Assembly (NCBI RefSeq): GCF_002005305.1
Contig: NZ_CP014782.1
Location: 5,580,001 to 5,644,000, forward strand
Length of the DNA: 64,000 nucleotides
Direction of reading: 5' to 3'
DNA from: Shewanella psychrophila
Lineage (GTDB): Bacteria; Pseudomonadota; Gammaproteobacteria; Enterobacterales; Shewanellaceae
Of this stretch, positions 25,710-33,939 are shown in pieces. Both the position numbers and the translations under genes were made by a program. How positions within the stretch are numbered: the stretch's first letter is position 1; the number at the start of each line of letters is the position of its first letter. The notes beneath the pieces were generated by a model. It was given only the letters and a program-made list of their open reading frames with translations, ran no database searches and was not told where the DNA came from.

Positions 25710-26918
25710 TTAGAGCGTGTATCTGATACCTACGGCTACACCATCATCTTCCGAGATAGACATTTTCACCTCTTGTTCCTTGTCTGCACTGGTAAAGTCA
25801 CTAAAGTCTTTACGCGCTTCTACATAGATTACTGTATTCACATCCCAAATATAATGCAGGCCAGCAACAACGAACTGACGCTTAAATACATCCTTAGGAT
25901 CTGCACTGTTTGGCTGAATCACGTAATCGCTGCCCGCATCTAAGATGTTATAGGAGATAAATGGACGCAGACCATTATCAAACTTATATGAGAACAAAGA
26001 TTCGATACCATAAGAGTCCTTAATCAGACGGCCTAGGTTATCGGTATCGTGGTTTTCATTTTTGTTGAAGTTAGCGGCAGCGTAGAAGCCCTCATTATCG
26101 AAGCCTCCCCAGGTGGCACCGACACCATAAATAAGATCCGTTGCAGTGATCATTTCACCTGTATTAAAAGCCACTTCAAACTCACCGCGGTTAAGACCTG
26201 CGGTTAACGTGAATTTATCTGTAGCCTGATAAGTGATAGAGCCACCGTAAGTGTAATCGTAATGAACCTCTTGTGACTCTTCATTAGCCTTCCAACGTTC
26301 TTCACAATCGGTACTAAGGCCTTGTGTTGCCTCACAGGTATAAAAGACATCATGTTTTAACTGAGCTTGCAGTGCGAAACTCACATCACCGAAGCTGTTA
26401 CGGTATTGAACCACCTTATCACCACGACCAGTACCATTGATCGCACCATCGGCCTTATTATAGGTATAGACACCCGCCGCGTTACCGTCCCATACAAAAC
26501 CATAGTTAGTGTTATACACAACGTCGTACCAAGCGCCCCACTGTTTTCCTATGCTTAAGGTACCGTACTTATCATGGCCAATACCGACATAACCAAGGCG
26601 GTTATTTAAAAAGTCTCCGCTCTTAGACTCGAAGTTACTTTCACTGCTATAAACAATCTCACTGTTACCAAATGGGTTAACGCCCCATTCCAGCTTAGTG
26701 AATGCTTTCCAACCATCACTCATTTCACGAGTGAAGCCAAAGTTAATCCGTGACGCCCCGTTAACAACTTCCGTAGCGCCTTGAGTATCAATGACACGAG
26801 CATCAATGAATCCACCAATCTCCACTGCATTTTTGTCATCTTTATAGATTTCGATTGCCGCTACTGACGGAACAAATATGACGGCAGATAACGCCGTTGC
26901 TAGTAAAGTTTTTTTCAT
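25710..26918 (-). CDS. Gram-negative general porin (OmpC/OmpU-like)
   Basis: A 402-residue outer-membrane porin. A signal peptide (about 1-21, ending SVAA) is followed by a barrel with typical blocks: IEIYKDDKNAVEIGGFIDAR, RINFGFTREMSDGWKAFTKL, YGTLSIGKQWGAWYD, and the C-terminal VAVGIRYTL. Two Cys in a loop (CEATQGLSTDCEERW) could form a disulfide. Porins of this type let small hydrophilic solutes pass. It is transcribed divergently from the T6SS hcp gene, and the 317-bp gap between them contains a palindrome array whose symmetry could influence both promoters. Confidence 0.9.
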   Translation of the reverse strand: MKKTLLATALSAVIFVPSVAAIEIYKDDKNAVEIGGFIDARVIDTQGATEVVNGASRINFGFTREMSDGWKAFTKLEWGVNPFGNSEIVYSSESNFESKSGDFLNNRLGYVGIGHDKYGTLSIGKQWGAWYDVVYNTNYGFVWDGNAAGVYTYNKADGAINGTGRGDKVVQYRNSFGDVSFALQAQLKHDVFYTCEATQGLSTDCEERWKANEESQEVHYDYTYGGSITYQATDKFTLTAGLNRGEFEVAFNTGEMITATDLIYGVGATWGGFDNEGFYAAANFNKNENHDTDNLGRLIKDSYGIESLFSYKFDNGLRPFISYNILDAGSDYVIQPNSADPKDVFKRQFVVAGLHYIWDVNTVIYVEARKDFSDFTSADKEQEVKMSISEDDGVAVGIRYTL

Positions 26919-27049
26919 TTGACGCTTAACCTTTGTGGTTTATTCCTCTATGGCTACAGAGGTTAACAAAAGATCATCAATCACTCAAAGACGATTACCA
27001 GCCAAACACACAAACCCCTCATTTGCTCAGTAAAATTTAACATAAAATC

Positions 27050-27108
27050 TGGGCCATTTTTTGCCCACTGGGCAAGATCTTGCTCAGCTCTGGGCCATAT
27101 ATTGCCCA
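27050..27108. promoter_or_regulatory. Palindrome array with sigma-54 -24/-12 matches upstream of hcp
   Basis: Three 18-bp palindromes lie in 59 bp: TGGGCCATTTTTTGCCCA (27050-27067), TGGGCAAGATCTTGCTCA (27069-27086) and TGGGCCATATATTGCCCA (27091-27108). Read toward hcp, the first and third fit the sigma-54 pattern TGG-N8/9-TTGC with exact spacing (8 of 10 consensus positions). The third would start transcription near 27117, about 120 bp before the hcp ATG. hcp-vgrG modules of Vibrio are known to depend on sigma-54 with VasH. The dyad symmetry may equally mark repressor operators. Confidence 0.55.
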
Positions 27109-27235
27109 GAATAAATATTGCCTACAATTAAAATCTTAAAATTCATCAACTTAACTTATTGGCATAGTGTTTGCTCTAAGAGGCCGTGGTCACAACAAAT
27201 AAATTGAAATATAATTTTTAACTTAAGGAATAACC

Positions 27236-27754
27236 ATGCCAACTCCATGTTATATCTCCATCAAGGGTCAGACCCAAGGACACATTACTGCAGGTGCGTT
27301 CACAGCCGATTCAGTCGGTGACATTTTCGTCGAAGGCCACGAAGATGAGATGCTGGTTCAGGAATTCGACCACATAGTCACTGTACCGACAGATCCGCAA
27401 TCAGGCCAACCTTCGGGTCAGCGTATTCACAAACCGTTCAAGTTCACGGTAGCTCTGAATAAAGCGGTCCCCCTGATGTATAACTCTCTGGCTTCGGGTG
27501 AAAAAATCTCTGAAGTTGAGCTAAAATGGTACCGCACCTCAGTGGAAGGTAAGCAAGAGCACTTCTTCAGCACTAAGCTTGAAGGCGCCACCATCATAGA
27601 TATCAAATGCCATATGCCCCACTGCCAAGACAGTAAAAAATCTGATTTTACTCAACTGCTGACTGTTTCGATGGCCTACCGCAAGATTGATTGGGACCAC
27701 GTTACGGCCGGAACATCCGGTGCAGATGATTGGCGTAAGCCTATCGAGGCATAA
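27236..27754 (+). CDS. hcp: T6SS tube protein Hcp
   Basis: A 172-residue Hcp1-family protein without signal peptide. Recognised by MPTPCYISIKGQTQGHITAG at the start and the beta-barrel blocks VEGHEDEMLVQEFDH, QRIHKPFKFTVALNKAVPL and ELKWYRTSVEGKQEHFF. Hcp hexamers stack into the inner tube that is fired with the VgrG spike. AAGGA lies 8 bp before the ATG. It is the first gene of an orphan module (hcp, vgrG, adaptor, effector, two immunity genes). No sheath or baseplate genes are in the window, so the apparatus must be encoded elsewhere. A strong hairpin follows the gene. Confidence 0.95.
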   Translation: MPTPCYISIKGQTQGHITAGAFTADSVGDIFVEGHEDEMLVQEFDHIVTVPTDPQSGQPSGQRIHKPFKFTVALNKAVPLMYNSLASGEKISEVELKWYRTSVEGKQEHFFSTKLEGATIIDIKCHMPHCQDSKKSDFTQLLTVSMAYRKIDWDHVTAGTSGADDWRKPIEA

Positions 27755-27793
27755 CATTTACCTGTGAATCAGTTATGATCCACAAGTAAATAC

Positions 27794-27830
27794 GCTTCCC
27801 TCCCAGGACTGGTCCTTTTGGGAGGGAAGC
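27794..27830 (+). promoter_or_regulatory. Strong hcp-vgrG intercistronic hairpin
   Basis: GCTTCCCTCCCA and TGGGAGGGAAGC form a perfect 12-bp stem, and the 13-nt loop contains a small GGAC/GTCC inner stem. No T-run follows. It probably protects the hcp message 3' end or partly attenuates, giving more Hcp than VgrG. Confidence 0.6.
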
Positions 27831-27859
27831 ACCCACCAAATTGCATTAGGGATATTGCG

Positions 27860-29902
27860 ATGTCACCAGTAGAAAATGGATTGCGTTATCGGTTCAGCGC
27901 CGAAGGTGTGAATGATGACAGTTTTAGTGTGTTGGCATTTGACTTTATTGAGGGCCTATCCTCACCATTCGAGGTCAAGTTAACGCTATTGAGTCGACAG
28001 GATGACCTCACCCCAGTGTCGGTTATCGATCAGAATGGTTTATTAAGCTGGTATCAAAATGGCGAGCTGCAACGTCAGGTTCACGGTATCGTCAGCCAGT
28101 TCACTAAAGCCGACACAGGCCATCATCATACCCAATATCACATTACTCTAGTGCCCGCCCTATCCAGATTAAAACTGCGACAAAACAGCCGTATATTCCA
28201 ACAGAAAAGTGTGCTGCAAATCATTGCCACTGTGCTCACCGAAATGGGGATCAAGGATTACGCGTTCAGTTGTGAAGCCAGATTTGAGTCTGAAGTGCGA
28301 GAGTATTGCGTCCAATACCGAGAAAACGATTTCGACTTTATCTCACGTTTAGCTGCTGAAGTGGGCCTATTCTATTATTTTCAGCACAGTGAAAAAGCGC
28401 ATACCTTAGTCTTCAGCGACAATACAGATAAACAGTCAAAATTAGATACACCATTTCCCTACAATACCACCAGTGGCGGTGCGTCAGAGCTCCCCTTTGT
28501 CGGCTCATTTAGCTATCGCCACCAAATAAGACCCGCAAGTGTTACGCTCAAAGACAACAGCTTCAAGAAACCTCAATACAGCTTTCTACAGACCAGCACA
28601 GGAAAATCACTGGAGTACCAGCGGCCCGATTATGAGCACTTCGATTATCCCGGTCGTTATAAGGACGATGAAACAGGTATCCCCATTACAAGAGTGCGCC
28701 AAGAATACCTGCGCCGTGATGCGCAGTTAGCTACAGGACGCAGTAACATAATGCAGACCATCAGTGGCTGCAAATTTGACTTAATGGGTCATAACGATAC
28801 CGCACTCAATTGCGACTGGCTTATCGTCACGGTTCAACATAGGGGCGAGCAAGGTGCAGCGGCGGAAGAGGCAAACACCCAGAGCGTCACCACCTATAAC
28901 AACGAATTTAGTGCCATTCCAGGCAACGCACCATGGCAAGCGACACCTAAGTCTAAACCTCTGGTCACAGGTCCCCAGAGTGCGACTGTGGTTGGCCCCA
29001 AAGATGAAGAAATCTTCTGTGATGAATTTGGTCGGGTAAAAGTGCAGTTTCCCTGGGACAGATACGGCTTTGCCGATGATAATGCCAGCTGTTGGGTACG
29101 TGTCAGCCAAGGATGGTCTGGTGGACAATATGGCATGGTAGCGATTCCCAGAATAGGTCATGAAGTCATCGTCAGCTTTTTAGAGGGCGACCCCGATCAG
29201 CCTATAATCACAGGCCGCGCCTTTCATAGTATCAATCAGGTGCCTTATCCGTTACCCGCGAATAAGACTCGAACCGTACTTAAGACCCAGACTCATAAGG
29301 GAGAGGGCAGTAACGAGTTGCGCTTTGAAGATGAAGCTGACAAGCAAGAGATATATCTCCATGCCCAGAAGGACATGAACGCCTTGGTTGAAAACGACCA
29401 AAGCCAACATATCAAACACGATAGCCACCAAGATATAGAGAACGAGCGTTTTACCCGTATCAAGAACAATGACCACCTAACCGTCTCGGCAGACAGTCTC
29501 ACTGTCGTGAAACAAGATGCCAGTGTGAATGTTGGAGGCAAGCAAAATAGCAAAGTCGGTAAAAAATCGATATTGGAAGTCGGCACTGAAGTCCACCTGA
29601 AAGCCGGCACTAAAATCGTTATCGAAGCGGGTGCCGAGCTTACCCTCAAAGCGAGTGGCAGCTTCCTTAAAATCGACCCTGCCGGTGTCCACTTGGTCGG
29701 CGCAGCCATTAATCTCAATTCAGGTGGCGGCGCAAGTTCAGGGAGTGGTTATAGCGGCCAGTTGGCTTCCCTGCCTGGTAATGTCGAAGCGGCTGTACTG
29801 CCACCTCCCATGGGGAAGGTTGATTTAAGCGCATTACTTGTTGCCGATACTTTTTCTGCTCCCATGGTAAAAGTGTGTCCTCTATTGGGGGCTGACAAAT
29901 AG
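27860..29902 (+). CDS. vgrG: T6SS spike protein VgrG
   Basis: A 680-residue spike protein. ATG at 27860 is chosen for its AGGGA 7 bp upstream; a longer frame from 27818 starts inside the intercistronic hairpin. The gp27-like part begins LRYRFSAEGVNDDSFSVLAF. The gp5/OB block reads DEFGRVKVQFPWDRYG followed by CWVRVSQGWSGGQYGM, and the beta-helix region (DUF2345-type) ends near residue 625. A short tail (about 630-680, GGGASSGSGYSGQ..., then proline-rich) without an enzymatic domain probably forms the docking site for the adaptor or effector. The stop overlaps the next start by one base. Confidence 0.95.
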   Translation: MSPVENGLRYRFSAEGVNDDSFSVLAFDFIEGLSSPFEVKLTLLSRQDDLTPVSVIDQNGLLSWYQNGELQRQVHGIVSQFTKADTGHHHTQYHITLVPALSRLKLRQNSRIFQQKSVLQIIATVLTEMGIKDYAFSCEARFESEVREYCVQYRENDFDFISRLAAEVGLFYYFQHSEKAHTLVFSDNTDKQSKLDTPFPYNTTSGGASELPFVGSFSYRHQIRPASVTLKDNSFKKPQYSFLQTSTGKSLEYQRPDYEHFDYPGRYKDDETGIPITRVRQEYLRRDAQLATGRSNIMQTISGCKFDLMGHNDTALNCDWLIVTVQHRGEQGAAAEEANTQSVTTYNNEFSAIPGNAPWQATPKSKPLVTGPQSATVVGPKDEEIFCDEFGRVKVQFPWDRYGFADDNASCWVRVSQGWSGGQYGMVAIPRIGHEVIVSFLEGDPDQPIITGRAFHSINQVPYPLPANKTRTVLKTQTHKGEGSNELRFEDEADKQEIYLHAQKDMNALVENDQSQHIKHDSHQDIENERFTRIKNNDHLTVSADSLTVVKQDASVNVGGKQNSKVGKKSILEVGTEVHLKAGTKIVIEAGAELTLKASGSFLKIDPAGVHLVGAAINLNSGGGASSGSGYSGQLASLPGNVEAAVLPPPMGKVDLSALLVADTFSAPMVKVCPLLGADK

Positions 29903-30702
29903 TGTTAAAACAGTGGATTGAAAGTCAGCAACAAGCGGTTTATCTTTTGGTGGATCTGTTATCACAACCAGAATTACTGCCGCTATTTTGTCGACTGGGT
30001 GGTGAGGACGCCCAGCCTTTGTTTCAACTGGCGGAGTTTGAAGAGCATATCAACAAAGGTCCCTGGTTATTACCCTTGTCGACATTGCTCAGAGACAACC
30101 CGGATATTCTGACCGAGTATCCTTCATTAACAGGTATTTGGTTAAGCAGTGCTCACAGCCCTGAGGCAATATCCAAACATTTACAAAGTTTATTGCTGGC
30201 TATTTATGAAGGCGAGGCGGTACTTTTTCGTTATTACGATATCAATGTATTGGCGCCTTTTCTCTCCTCTTTGGCATCTGTTAAACAAGAGGAATTTTTG
30301 GGTCCAATTCATCACCTTGCCATGGAACATAACCAGCATTGGCTGAACTTTAGCAATAATCAAATCAGGGCATATGATGCATCCCGCGATGTTCCTTGGT
30401 GGTATCTCAGCCCCGAACAGTTAGCTTCCCAAAGTCACTTACCTAGGCATGTTTATACCATCGAACGTCAATTATGGCAGCAGTTGCATCCGTTAATGTG
30501 CATGCAACCTATGAGAAAAGAGATCATTGAATCTGCAATCATCTCGGCGAAACAAGAGAACATGGATGAGTTCGATATCCCAATGTGGGCTGCAGCCCAC
30601 ATTGGGAAAAGTGTAAATTATTCACCCGAAGGGATAGTAATGGGCATGAAATTAAATCATCAAGAGAGTCTGACTCTAGCAAGATGGATGGAAAATGTAT
30701 GA
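29902..30702 (+). CDS. DUF4123 T6SS effector adaptor/chaperone
   Basis: A 266-residue cytoplasmic protein starting at a GTG that shares a base with the vgrG stop. The region YLLVDLLSQPELLPLFCRLG and GPWLLPLSTLL about 40 residues later is typical of DUF4123, proteins that load a specific effector on the VgrG tip. Position between vgrG and the effector gene is the standard one. It overlaps the effector start by 4 bp (ATGA), so the three proteins are made in coupled fashion. The C-terminal third is less conserved and may select the effector. Confidence 0.85.
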   Translation: MLKQWIESQQQAVYLLVDLLSQPELLPLFCRLGGEDAQPLFQLAEFEEHINKGPWLLPLSTLLRDNPDILTEYPSLTGIWLSSAHSPEAISKHLQSLLLAIYEGEAVLFRYYDINVLAPFLSSLASVKQEEFLGPIHHLAMEHNQHWLNFSNNQIRAYDASRDVPWWYLSPEQLASQSHLPRHVYTIERQLWQQLHPLMCMQPMRKEIIESAIISAKQENMDEFDIPMWAAAHIGKSVNYSPEGIVMGMKLNHQESLTLARWMENV

Positions 30703-32726
30703 GTAATCAACATTGTATCGCTTGTGAACAGCTAGACCACTGGATTGAAATTGATATTCGCGATGAGAATAATCATCCCTTTCAAGGTATCAAGGCATTT
30801 ATCACAGACAGTGGCGGCAATAGCCAAGAGGTGACTCTCACTGGTCGACCGCAACTGCTGAATAATCTCGCTCCAGGTATTGTTACTGTTACATTAGACA
30901 CAGAATCTTGGCTGAGTGATGCCATGGCTAGGAAGCCACGACTCGAAAGCGAAGATAATCAGGTTGTGAGCTATTCAGAGCAAAAAAATGGCTTCAGTGA
31001 TACACCAAAAACCTACTTGCATATTACCAGCGGCAATCTCGTTACCAAGCCCCCAAAAACACCACTTCCCGAGCGCCATCAAGCAGATAAAGGTGACAGC
31101 GGTGCATATGAACTCTTTACCCATAAATCTTATGTATTAGAAGTCAAAGCGTTTAATTGGCTTACCGTGCGCATGGGACTGTTCTTTGATGGCACGGGTA
31201 ATAATACCGATAACGCCCTCTGGGGCCGAGAACAGCAAGAACTGCATATAAATAAATGGATGAAAAAGTGTGGCGCCGATAGCCCAGAATCGTTGCAGGC
31301 CATGCGTGAGGCTTGTGAAGAGCCAGATAAGAGCGTTGAGGTCGAAGGCAGCGCAACTAACGGACTCACCAATATCCAGAAGTTAAGAGATCTTTATATA
31401 GATATTGAAATCAAAGACGAATCTTTATATCAAATGGGCCTCTATGTACAAGGCATTGGTACCTCTCTCGAGTCTCCTACCAGCCAAGGAATAGATGGAG
31501 ACAGTACAATTGGGAGTGGAATGGGCCGAGGCGATACAGGGGTTGAATCACGAGTCGAGCATGGCTATACAAATATTATTGATAACTTTAAAATCAGTCA
31601 TTGGCCAAATATACAAAGCGATTATGACGGCATAGGCAAATTTGAATTCGATACTTTCGGCTTTAGCCGTGGTGCCGCCGCTGCCCGTCACTGCGTCAAT
31701 CAAATATTATTGAAAAAGGATAACCCAGTATCTAAGTGTATCGAAGAAACGCTATCCGATATCAGGCTACATCCACATTTTGACTGGCAAGATAACCAGT
31801 ACTGCTATATTAACTTTGTCGGTATTTTCGATACCGTTGCAGCCATCATCACCGGCCTTGATGGTTTTGATGGGGCTCACGATGAGGATAACGGATCTGT
31901 TAAGCTTTACCTGGACCCTAAACGTGTCGGTAAAGTGGTGCATTTAACCGCGCATCCGCAAGATGAATTCCGCTATAACTTTTCACTCAATCGCCTCAAT
32001 AATGCCTCCAATAATCCAGACCGTGATTTTGTTGAGATCACATTACCAGGCGCTCACTCCGATATTGGCGGCGGTTATCCTTCACGGCATTTCTTTTCTG
32101 GTAAATTGCAAAAGTATGCCCCTTTTTTCACCGATACTAAGCTAGTGGCAATAGAGCGCAGCAGTTACCGTAGCAGATGGGGAAGCACTACTGATGAAGC
32201 GATGAAAAAGACAAAAGCCTATGAGAGAATACAGCAAGAAAAACAGCGATTAATAAATAATAATTGGTGTCAGAAACAAGACCTATCCATTGAACATCGC
32301 ATATATAGGGGTCAGCGAGGCAGAGAGCCAAACATAGTTATTAAATTGACTATGTCCCGTATAGTCGAAGGTGACTTATCTCGTTTAGCACTAAGGTTAA
32401 TGGTCGGGCTAGCTGAAAATAAAGGGGTAAAATTGGATGATAAGAACGGTAAAGTGTGGAGTGAAAGGAATTACACGATTACCGATTTAAATGACAATCA
32501 TCAGATACTAGATCAATCTTTTGCTAATATCTGTCAGCAAGTATTGGATCAGGCTAAGCAAGGTAAAGTGCTACCCTTGTTACTCGATGATAAGTTTCAT
32601 CGCGCCTTAAGGCCTCACTTCATTCATCATAGCTCAGGATTTGAAACTCTAAAGGGGGTTATTTCACCCAATGTCCCCAATGAACACTTTGTGCGCACTT
32701 CTTACTCATGTCAGCAAGGAGCATAA
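30699..32726 (+). CDS. T6SS lipase effector of the DUF2235 / Tle1 type
   Basis: A 675-residue predicted phospholipase. The ATG at 30699 overlaps the adaptor stop (ATGA); the frame is open further upstream but inside the adaptor gene. An N-terminal region of about 110 residues (Cys-rich start CIACEQLD, then an Ig/carbohydrate-binding-like beta segment) probably fits the VgrG-adaptor complex. The alpha/beta-hydrolase part follows: LFFDGTGNNTDN (Asp164), nucleophile elbow FGFSRGAAAAR (Ser323), VGIFDTVA, and GAHSDIGGGY (Asp455). These are the DUF2235 hallmarks shared with Tle1 effectors that attack membrane phospholipids of rival cells. The two following genes have the export signals expected of periplasmic immunity proteins. 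Confidence 0.88.
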   Translation: MSNQHCIACEQLDHWIEIDIRDENNHPFQGIKAFITDSGGNSQEVTLTGRPQLLNNLAPGIVTVTLDTESWLSDAMARKPRLESEDNQVVSYSEQKNGFSDTPKTYLHITSGNLVTKPPKTPLPERHQADKGDSGAYELFTHKSYVLEVKAFNWLTVRMGLFFDGTGNNTDNALWGREQQELHINKWMKKCGADSPESLQAMREACEEPDKSVEVEGSATNGLTNIQKLRDLYIDIEIKDESLYQMGLYVQGIGTSLESPTSQGIDGDSTIGSGMGRGDTGVESRVEHGYTNIIDNFKISHWPNIQSDYDGIGKFEFDTFGFSRGAAAARHCVNQILLKKDNPVSKCIEETLSDIRLHPHFDWQDNQYCYINFVGIFDTVAAIITGLDGFDGAHDEDNGSVKLYLDPKRVGKVVHLTAHPQDEFRYNFSLNRLNNASNNPDRDFVEITLPGAHSDIGGGYPSRHFFSGKLQKYAPFFTDTKLVAIERSSYRSRWGSTTDEAMKKTKAYERIQQEKQRLINNNWCQKQDLSIEHRIYRGQRGREPNIVIKLTMSRIVEGDLSRLALRLMVGLAENKGVKLDDKNGKVWSERNYTITDLNDNHQILDQSFANICQQVLDQAKQGKVLPLLLDDKFHRALRPHFIHHSSGFETLKGVISPNVPNEHFVRTSYSCQQGA

Positions 32727-32728
32727 TA

Positions 32729-33913
32729 ATGATATATAGAAATAAAATAACATTCAGTCTTTGGAAGGTGGGAGTGCAAAGGTTAAAACAATGCACCGTG
32801 TTTTTTTTATCGCTAGTGTTTTGTCAGGCTTGTGCTGGAGAAAAAGCTTATATTAATTTAAAAGACGGACATACTTGGAGCATTTATGCCACTGCCCCTT
32901 TCTATTATGGTGTCGAGGTTGAACATATCAGTACCGTTAATCAGGCTCAGAACTGGCTCACTTCCCACCTTCGGTTACAAAATTCATCTGATTCTAAAGA
33001 GGAGTGGATTGCCTATGCTAAATATAAAGATTGGGAGTTCGACCCCTTCGGCTTAGAGTTATATGGTAATCATGTGAATAGCGCACAAGCAATTTATCCC
33101 AAAGTCAATGCGCCTGAGAATGTGTTTATTGCTTGGCTGTCTCTGGCGGAGGGGAAATATTATCGACTGAATTATTCTTTAAATCCGGAGTTGCGGCAAA
33201 CAATGCTGCATAATCTGTTATATAAAGACAAAGGTGGCCTCGGCTGCGGCAGTATTTTGTTATTTGGCTTCATTCCCGGAGGTGAGGCTAATGTCTGGTT
33301 AGGCGCTTGTGGAAAATACACTTTTATTGAACGAGTCAAAGCACAATGGGGCCCCTTGGAAAACGCTTATAAAGTTGGCAATATGGATGTATATTATCCA
33401 TTATTAATAGAAGAACACAGAGAAAGAGCTGAGGCCGATGGCGTCACCCTGTTTCCTATTCCTCCTGAGCGCTTAGCGCATATGCGTAATAGCAATACAG
33501 CGCCCGGCTCCCCAGTGTTTTTAACCAAAAAGTCACCCCAAAAACTCACACATTGCTGGGCAGAAAAACCCTACAACCTCAAGGTGAAACTTGAAATAGG
33601 CTCGCCGCAACATCAGTTATCAAGGCGCATTTGGAATAATGCCTATGACTTTGCGGTAAAAGTCCGTTACCTCGATACGGGTATTCATCTAGCCTGGCAA
33701 GAAGCGGAAGATAAAGGGTTCGATGCTCAGCAAAGACAGTTATGGGTGCTTGCCAGATTGAGTGCTCAAGGCCAAGTACCAGCGACTCAGATTGCAAAAG
33801 GGCTCGCACTCAATGCGGCTGAAGTGAAACAAGTACAAACCTGGGCCGATGATTTTTGCCGCGCAGATAGTCAATTATCTAGTTCGAGTCAGAATGAAAC
33901 TAACCTTGAATAA
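32729..33913 (+). CDS. DUF2931-type T6SS immunity protein, copy 1
   Basis: A 394-residue exported protein. The ATG at 32729 is used because AAGGAG lies 7 bp upstream; the frame extends 7 codons earlier. An N-terminal hydrophobic segment (about 22-37) ends in FCQACAG and is a signal or weak lipoprotein signal. The DUF2931-like part starts HTWSIYATAPFYYGVEVEHI. The last 123 residues (KLTHCWAEKPYN... to the end) are nearly identical to copy 2. DUF2931 proteins often follow Tle1-type lipase effectors and neutralise them in the periplasm. Starts 2 bp after the effector stop. Confidence 0.75.
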   Translation: MIYRNKITFSLWKVGVQRLKQCTVFFLSLVFCQACAGEKAYINLKDGHTWSIYATAPFYYGVEVEHISTVNQAQNWLTSHLRLQNSSDSKEEWIAYAKYKDWEFDPFGLELYGNHVNSAQAIYPKVNAPENVFIAWLSLAEGKYYRLNYSLNPELRQTMLHNLLYKDKGGLGCGSILLFGFIPGGEANVWLGACGKYTFIERVKAQWGPLENAYKVGNMDVYYPLLIEEHRERAEADGVTLFPIPPERLAHMRNSNTAPGSPVFLTKKSPQKLTHCWAEKPYNLKVKLEIGSPQHQLSRRIWNNAYDFAVKVRYLDTGIHLAWQEAEDKGFDAQQRQLWVLARLSAQGQVPATQIAKGLALNAAEVKQVQTWADDFCRADSQLSSSSQNETNLE

Positions 33914-33938
33914 CGCTAATCTCGAATCAAGCAATAAC
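33542..33938 (+). repeat. 3' repeat unit A of the tandem immunity genes
   Basis: 372 bp (33542-33913) align without gaps to 34708-35079, offset 1166 bp, with few differences (about 4 of 123 residues). The 3' flank (CTTGAATAACGCTAATCTCG) is also repeated after copy 2, near 35085. Confidence 0.93.
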
Positions 33939-33939
33939 T

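Noticed and set aside
28781..29161. 126-codon minus-strand frame inside vgrG
   Set aside because: Antisense to conserved VgrG domains with no features of its own.
30585..30698. Upstream extension of the lipase effector
   Set aside because: It lies inside the adaptor gene; the ATGA overlap at 30699 is the expected coupled start.
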